NCBI GenBank assembly: GCA_020072785.1
Contig: JAIQGG010000002.1
Location: forward strand, 1,178,001 to 1,242,000
Length of the DNA stretch: 64,000 nucleotides
Direction of reading: 5' to 3'
Source of the DNA: Terriglobia bacterium
GTDB lineage: Bacteria; Acidobacteriota; Terriglobia; Acidiferrales; UBA7541
The notes under the pieces are model-generated. The model saw only the letters and a list, made by a program, of their open reading frames with translations. It was not told the DNA's origin and made no database searches. The number at the start of each line of letters is the position of its first letter. The stretch's first letter is position 1. Both the position numbers and the translations under genes were made by a program. Shown piece by piece: positions 60,576-64,000 of the stretch.

Positions 60576-61691
60576 ATGCACCGGGAATTGCGTGGGGACC
60601 AGTGGGAGAGCCTGCTTCGCCGACCGCCCTTGGCGACCAGCGAGTTCGCGCGAGCGGAAGCGAATTCCGGCAGAACCATTCTGCTGACCGGGGCGGGGGG
60701 CTGGATCGGCTCGGCCCTGGCAAAAGCCCTGGTCACCTGCGCCCCGCGGCTCCTGATCCTTGTGGATCACTCCGAACAAAACCTGCACCAGCTGCAGATG
60801 GAATTGGCTGTCCGGGAGGTTGTGTCGCCGCAGATCGCCGTTCTTGGAAGCATCAGCGATGGCGCGCTGGTGAGGGAAATCTTCGAAAGGCATCGTCCGG
60901 AGATCGTGTACCATGCGGCGGCCTTCAAGCAGGTGCCGCTGCTGGAAGCGAGTCCACTGGCGGCGGTGCGCAACAACGCCCTGGGGACGTGCCGGCTGGC
61001 CGAGGCTTGCGTGGAACACCAGGCCGCCCGGCTGGTGTTGATTTCCACGGACAAAGCGGTGAATCCGCAAAGCGTGATGGGAGCATCCAAACGGGTTGCC
61101 GAGCTGGGATTGCTGCGGTGGAGCGGAGCGCGAACGCAGATGAAAATTGTGCGGCTGGGGAATGTTCTGGGCTCGCAGGGGAGCGTGGTGCCGCTATTCC
61201 GGCGACAGATCGCGCGGGGCGGACCGGTGACGGTAACGCACCCTGACGTGGAGCGCTATCTACTGACGCTGCGGGAGGCAGTGGAGTTGATTCTGGCAGC
61301 GGCGTCGCTGGAAGCGGAGGGGAGCATCTTTGTTCCGGAATTGGGGGCGCCCGTCAAGATTCTGGACCTGGCAAGGCACATGATCCGGACGGCGGGCTTC
61401 GAGCCGGAAACGGAGCTGCCCATCGTGTTTACGGGGCTGCGTCCGGGGGACAAGATGACGGAAGAGCTCGTTTCGGCCGGAGAGAGCTCCGAGCCGAGCA
61501 CGGATCGCCGACTCCGGCGGGTGAGCAGCGCGGGGATTTCGGCCGAGCGGTTCGACGGCGCGATTGCGGAACTTGGCGAGAGCGTGGAGCGGCGCGACAC
61601 GGTCCTGCTTCTGGAAGCGCTTTGCCGGATCGTGCCAGAATACCGGCCCAGTGAAACGCTGCTGGGAGCCGTGCATCGTTCGGCGGTGTGA
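60576..61691 (+). CDS. WbpM/CapD-type nucleotide-sugar 4,6-dehydratase
   Basis: 371 aa soluble short form. Rossmann motif LLTGAGGWIGSAL (residues 36-48), STDKAVNP with Ser157, and MGASKRVAEL with Met168 and Lys172: the Ser-Met-Lys triad replaces the usual Ser-Tyr-Lys, as in WbpM and some FlaA1/PseB relatives. It makes the 4-keto-6-deoxy intermediate from UDP-GlcNAc (or GDP-GlcNAc). The ATG at 60576 has GGAGG six bases upstream. First gene of the surface-sugar set to its right, with eight bases to the next gene. Confidence 0.87.
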   Translation: MHRELRGDQWESLLRRPPLATSEFARAEANSGRTILLTGAGGWIGSALAKALVTCAPRLLILVDHSEQNLHQLQMELAVREVVSPQIAVLGSISDGALVREIFERHRPEIVYHAAAFKQVPLLEASPLAAVRNNALGTCRLAEACVEHQAARLVLISTDKAVNPQSVMGASKRVAELGLLRWSGARTQMKIVRLGNVLGSQGSVVPLFRRQIARGGPVTVTHPDVERYLLTLREAVELILAAASLEAEGSIFVPELGAPVKILDLARHMIRTAGFEPETELPIVFTGLRPGDKMTEELVSAGESSEPSTDRRLRRVSSAGISAERFDGAIAELGESVERRDTVLLLEALCRIVPEYRPSETLLGAVHRSAV

Positions 61692-61698
61692 AAGAGCC

Positions 61699-62889
61699 AT
61701 GAATCGCAAAATTGCCGTGATCACGACTTCGCGCGCCGACTACGGACATCTCTATTGGCCGCTGCGCGATCTCTCGCAGCAAGCGCAAGTGGACCTGAGC
61801 ATTGTGGTGCTGGGGGCGCATCTATCCCCCGAGTTTGGAAGCACCGTGCAGGAGATAGAGAAGGATGGCTTCCGGATCGCCGCGCGGATCGAGTGTTTGC
61901 TGAGTTCCGACAGCGACGTGGGAATGGCCAAGACGATCGGGGTGGCCATGCTGAGCCTGGCGGACCTGTTTGGAGAGATGCGGCCGGACCTGCTGCTATT
62001 GATTGCGGACCGCTACGAGATGCTGGCGCCCGCCGCGGTGGCGCTGGCGTTGCGGATTCCGATCGCGCACATCGAAGGAGGGGAGATCAGCGAAGGGGCG
62101 ATTGACGATGCCGTGCGGAACGCCCTAACGAAGATGAGCCATATTCATTTTACGTCCACGCATGAAGCGCGGCGGCGGGTGATCGCCATGGGGGAAGAAG
62201 AGTGGCGGGTGCACCGGGCAGGGGCGCCCTCCTTGGACCATCTGCGGCGGCAAAAGCTGTACAGCCGGGAAGAAGTGGAGTCGCGGCTGGGAATCAGCCT
62301 GCAGCAGGGGACGATCCTGGTGGCGTACCATCCGGTGACGATTGCGCGGGACACGGTCGGGGAAGCCGATGCGCTGTTTGCGGCGCTGGAAAAACTTCCA
62401 GAGCAGATCTTATTCTGCTATCCGAATGCAGACGCGGGAAGCCGGGACCTGATGGGGCGCACGAAGGCGTTTCTGGCGGCGCGGAAAAGCGGGCAGGTGT
62501 TCGTTAATCTGGATGCGCTGATGTACTGGAGCCTGTTGCGGCAAGTGAGCCTGTTGCTGGGCAATTCGAGCAGCGGGATCATGGAAACCGCTTCGTTTGG
62601 ACTGCCGACGGTCAACGTGGGGATGCGGCAGCAAGGCCGGGAGCGCGCGCGGAACGTAATCGAGGCCGCCGCAGATGCGGGTTCGATCATCGAAGCCGTG
62701 GAAAAGGCGCAGAGTGCGGAGTTTCGCGCGTCGCTGCAGGGCATGAGCAATCCGTATGGGGAGGGAGATGCGGCGGAACGCATCGTGCAGGTCCTGACGA
62801 CGGTGCCGCTTTCGGAAGAGCTGTTGCGCAAGCGGCAATCGCCGGCTTCCCGGTTCGCCGAAGGCTATGCAGGTGCGCGGCGGGAATGA
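61699..62889 (+). CDS. NeuC/LegG-like hydrolysing UDP-sugar 2-epimerase
   Basis: 396 aa GT-B-like fold. MNRKIAVITTSRADYGHLYWPL is the NeuC start; LIADRYEMLAPA, HIEGGEISEGAIDDAVRNALTKMSHIHFT and LLGNSSSGIMETASFGLPTVNVGMRQQGRERA are family motifs. Such enzymes invert C-2 and remove UDP, giving ManNAc or 2,4-diacetamido-6-deoxymannose for sialic- or legionaminic-acid synthesis. Its stop overlaps the next start (ATGA). With the dehydratase and aminotransferase, a diamino (legionaminic-like) product is favoured over plain sialic acid. Confidence 0.9.
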   Translation: MNRKIAVITTSRADYGHLYWPLRDLSQQAQVDLSIVVLGAHLSPEFGSTVQEIEKDGFRIAARIECLLSSDSDVGMAKTIGVAMLSLADLFGEMRPDLLLLIADRYEMLAPAAVALALRIPIAHIEGGEISEGAIDDAVRNALTKMSHIHFTSTHEARRRVIAMGEEEWRVHRAGAPSLDHLRRQKLYSREEVESRLGISLQQGTILVAYHPVTIARDTVGEADALFAALEKLPEQILFCYPNADAGSRDLMGRTKAFLAARKSGQVFVNLDALMYWSLLRQVSLLLGNSSSGIMETASFGLPTVNVGMRQQGRERARNVIEAAADAGSIIEAVEKAQSAEFRASLQGMSNPYGEGDAAERIVQVLTTVPLSEELLRKRQSPASRFAEGYAGARRE

Positions 62890-64000
62890 GAATCCCTCTC
62901 GCGGCGCCCGACATTTGCGAAGCGGACATCCTGGCGGTAAGCGGGGTGCTGCGCACATCGCGGCTGAGCCTGGGACCGAAGCTGGAAGAGTTTGAAAGCG
63001 CGATGGCGCAGTACGCGGGGGCTACCCATGCCGTGGCGGTGAACTCCGGGACCAGCGGGCTGCATTTGTGCATGCGGGGGCTGGGGATCGGCGCGGGCGA
63101 TGAAGTGATCGTTCCGTCGTTTGCGTTCATCGCCGCGGCCAACGCGATCCGCTACGAGAAAGGCATTCCGGTTTTCGTGGACGTGGAACCGGAAACGCTG
63201 AATCTGGATCCCGGACGAATCGAGGCCGCCATCACGGACCGGACGCGGGGAATTGTTGCCGTGCACACCTTTGGATGTCCGGTGGAGCTTTCCGAGATTC
63301 TGGAAATCGCGCGGCGCCGCGGTCTGTTTGTGATCGAAGACGCCTGCGAGGCCATTGGGGCGGAGTACGACGGACGGAAGGTGGGGCCGCTGGGAGACGC
63401 GGGAGTTTTCGCGTTTTACCCGAACAAGCAGATCACCACCGGCGAGGGGGGAGTGATCGTCACGCAAAACCCGGAGATTGCGGAGCTGGCGCGAAAACTG
63501 CGCAATCAGGGGCGAAGCGATTCCGAGGATGGGTATATGCACACGGAGCTGGGATACAACTACCGGCTTTCGGAGATGCATTGCGCGCTGGGGGTGGAAC
63601 AGCTGAAACGGATCGAGAGCATCCTGGAGCGGCGAGAGGCGATTGCGCGAGCGTATGAGCAGAGTCTGGGCAGTCAGGGGGACCTGAAACTGCCGGGATT
63701 GCGCGTGCCGCGGCGGAGGATCAGCTGGTTTGTATATGTGGTGCGGCTGAGTGCGGAGTTCGGGCGGATGCAGCGGGATTGGATTGCGCGCGAGATGAAT
63801 GCGAGGGGAATCGGCTGCGGCAGGTATTTTGCCCCGATTCATCTGCAGCCCGCCTACCGGTCTGCGCCCTGCGCGAGGGCCGGCCTTCCGGTCACGGAGT
63901 GGCATGCAGAGCGCACCTTGGCGTTGCCGTTCTTCAACCGGATTGAGGAGGAGCAGATCGAGGAGGTCTGCGAGACGCTGAAAGACCTGGTGCGCCGCGC
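62886..64000 (+). CDS. DegT/DnrJ/EryC1 sugar aminotransferase (partial at right edge)
   Basis: 371 codons, open to the end of the window; about complete for a family of 370-390 aa. PLP Lys181 lies in FYPNKQITTGEGG; NSGTSGLHL and EDACEAIGAEYDG are conserved. It should add an amino group at C-4 of the keto-sugar made by the dehydratase at 60576, giving a UDP-4-amino sugar. Translationally coupled to the NeuC-like gene, confirming an operon that continues to the right, where neuB- and neuA-type genes are expected. Confidence 0.9.
   Translation, partial: MRIPLAAPDICEADILAVSGVLRTSRLSLGPKLEEFESAMAQYAGATHAVAVNSGTSGLHLCMRGLGIGAGDEVIVPSFAFIAAANAIRYEKGIPVFVDVEPETLNLDPGRIEAAITDRTRGIVAVHTFGCPVELSEILEIARRRGLFVIEDACEAIGAEYDGRKVGPLGDAGVFAFYPNKQITTGEGGVIVTQNPEIAELARKLRNQGRSDSEDGYMHTELGYNYRLSEMHCALGVEQLKRIESILERREAIARAYEQSLGSQGDLKLPGLRVPRRRISWFVYVVRLSAEFGRMQRDWIAREMNARGIGCGRYFAPIHLQPAYRSAPCARAGLPVTEWHAERTLALPFFNRIEEEQIEEVCETLKDLVRR

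Overview
This is a GC-rich, gene-dense stretch of a Gram-negative-type bacterial chromosome (outer-membrane barrel, periplasmic multihaem cytochromes, Shine-Dalgarno starts of the AGGAG type). The gene set (bshB1-type bacillithiol deacetylase, a tandem DUF507 pair, lactate permease, very large c-type cytochromes, many orphan single-copy genes rather than long operons) fits an Acidobacteriota-like organism. That placement is inference from gene content, since no rRNA gene is present. The window holds about 60 protein genes, two tRNA genes, a family of short palindromic repeats and one type II toxin-antitoxin pair. I see no CRISPR array, prophage or intact insertion sequence.

Layout. 1-8.7 kb: mixed housekeeping genes (nitrilase, GT39-like membrane glycosyltransferase, tRNA-Asp and tRNA-Val, two DUF507 genes, a small membrane protein with a histidine-kinase H-box but no kinase domain, an M48 protease, bshB1, an SDR). 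9.1-24 kb: orphan aceE, mutT plus a BtuF-like binding protein, an FmdA-type amidase, a NifU/IscU-like protein lacking its third cysteine, mocA-xdhC, an orphan nuoB, ygfZ, a glyoxalase-II-like hydrolase and a benzoate-CoA ligase family gene. 24-27.8 kb: a vitamin B6 block (MocR/PdxR-type regulator, hotdog thioesterase, pdxS, pdxT). 27.8-34.1 kb: phosphatase, DtxR-type regulator, lactate permease, toxin-antitoxin pair, AmrS-type radical SAM enzyme.

34.2-47.3 kb is the most interesting part. It holds a type II NADH dehydrogenase, a Tat-exported flavoprotein, a 23-haem and a 28-haem cytochrome, an outer-membrane beta-barrel, a LolA-like secreted protein, a membrane protein with two H-x13-H helices (predicted di-haem b), and a membrane-anchored iron-sulfur flavoprotein whose FAD domain appears circularly permuted. 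Together they read as a complete route for electrons from NAD(P)H in the cytoplasm across both membranes, that is, a candidate extracellular electron transfer system unlike the MtrCAB or Geobacter porin-cytochrome layouts known to me.

47.4-51.3 kb is a corrinoid methyl-transfer module: corrinoid protein, MttB-family methyltransferase without a pyrrolysine codon, a MetH-activation-domain protein with a cysteine tail, and a convergent homocysteine methyltransferase. 51.3-58.9 kb (minus strand) carries a YceH-family protein, an M49 peptidase, an SSF symporter and a GH2 exo-glucosaminidase-like enzyme. From 60.6 kb to the right edge begins a cell-surface sugar operon (WbpM-type dehydratase, NeuC-like epimerase, DegT aminotransferase), probably for a nonulosonic acid or a diamino sugar.

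A short repeat with the core TTGACCGC-N3-GCGGTC followed by TACA(A/G) lies before bshB1 (two tandem copies), before the lactate permease and directly at the start of the iron-sulfur flavoprotein gene. It looks like a mobile REP-type sequence or a portable promoter/operator.
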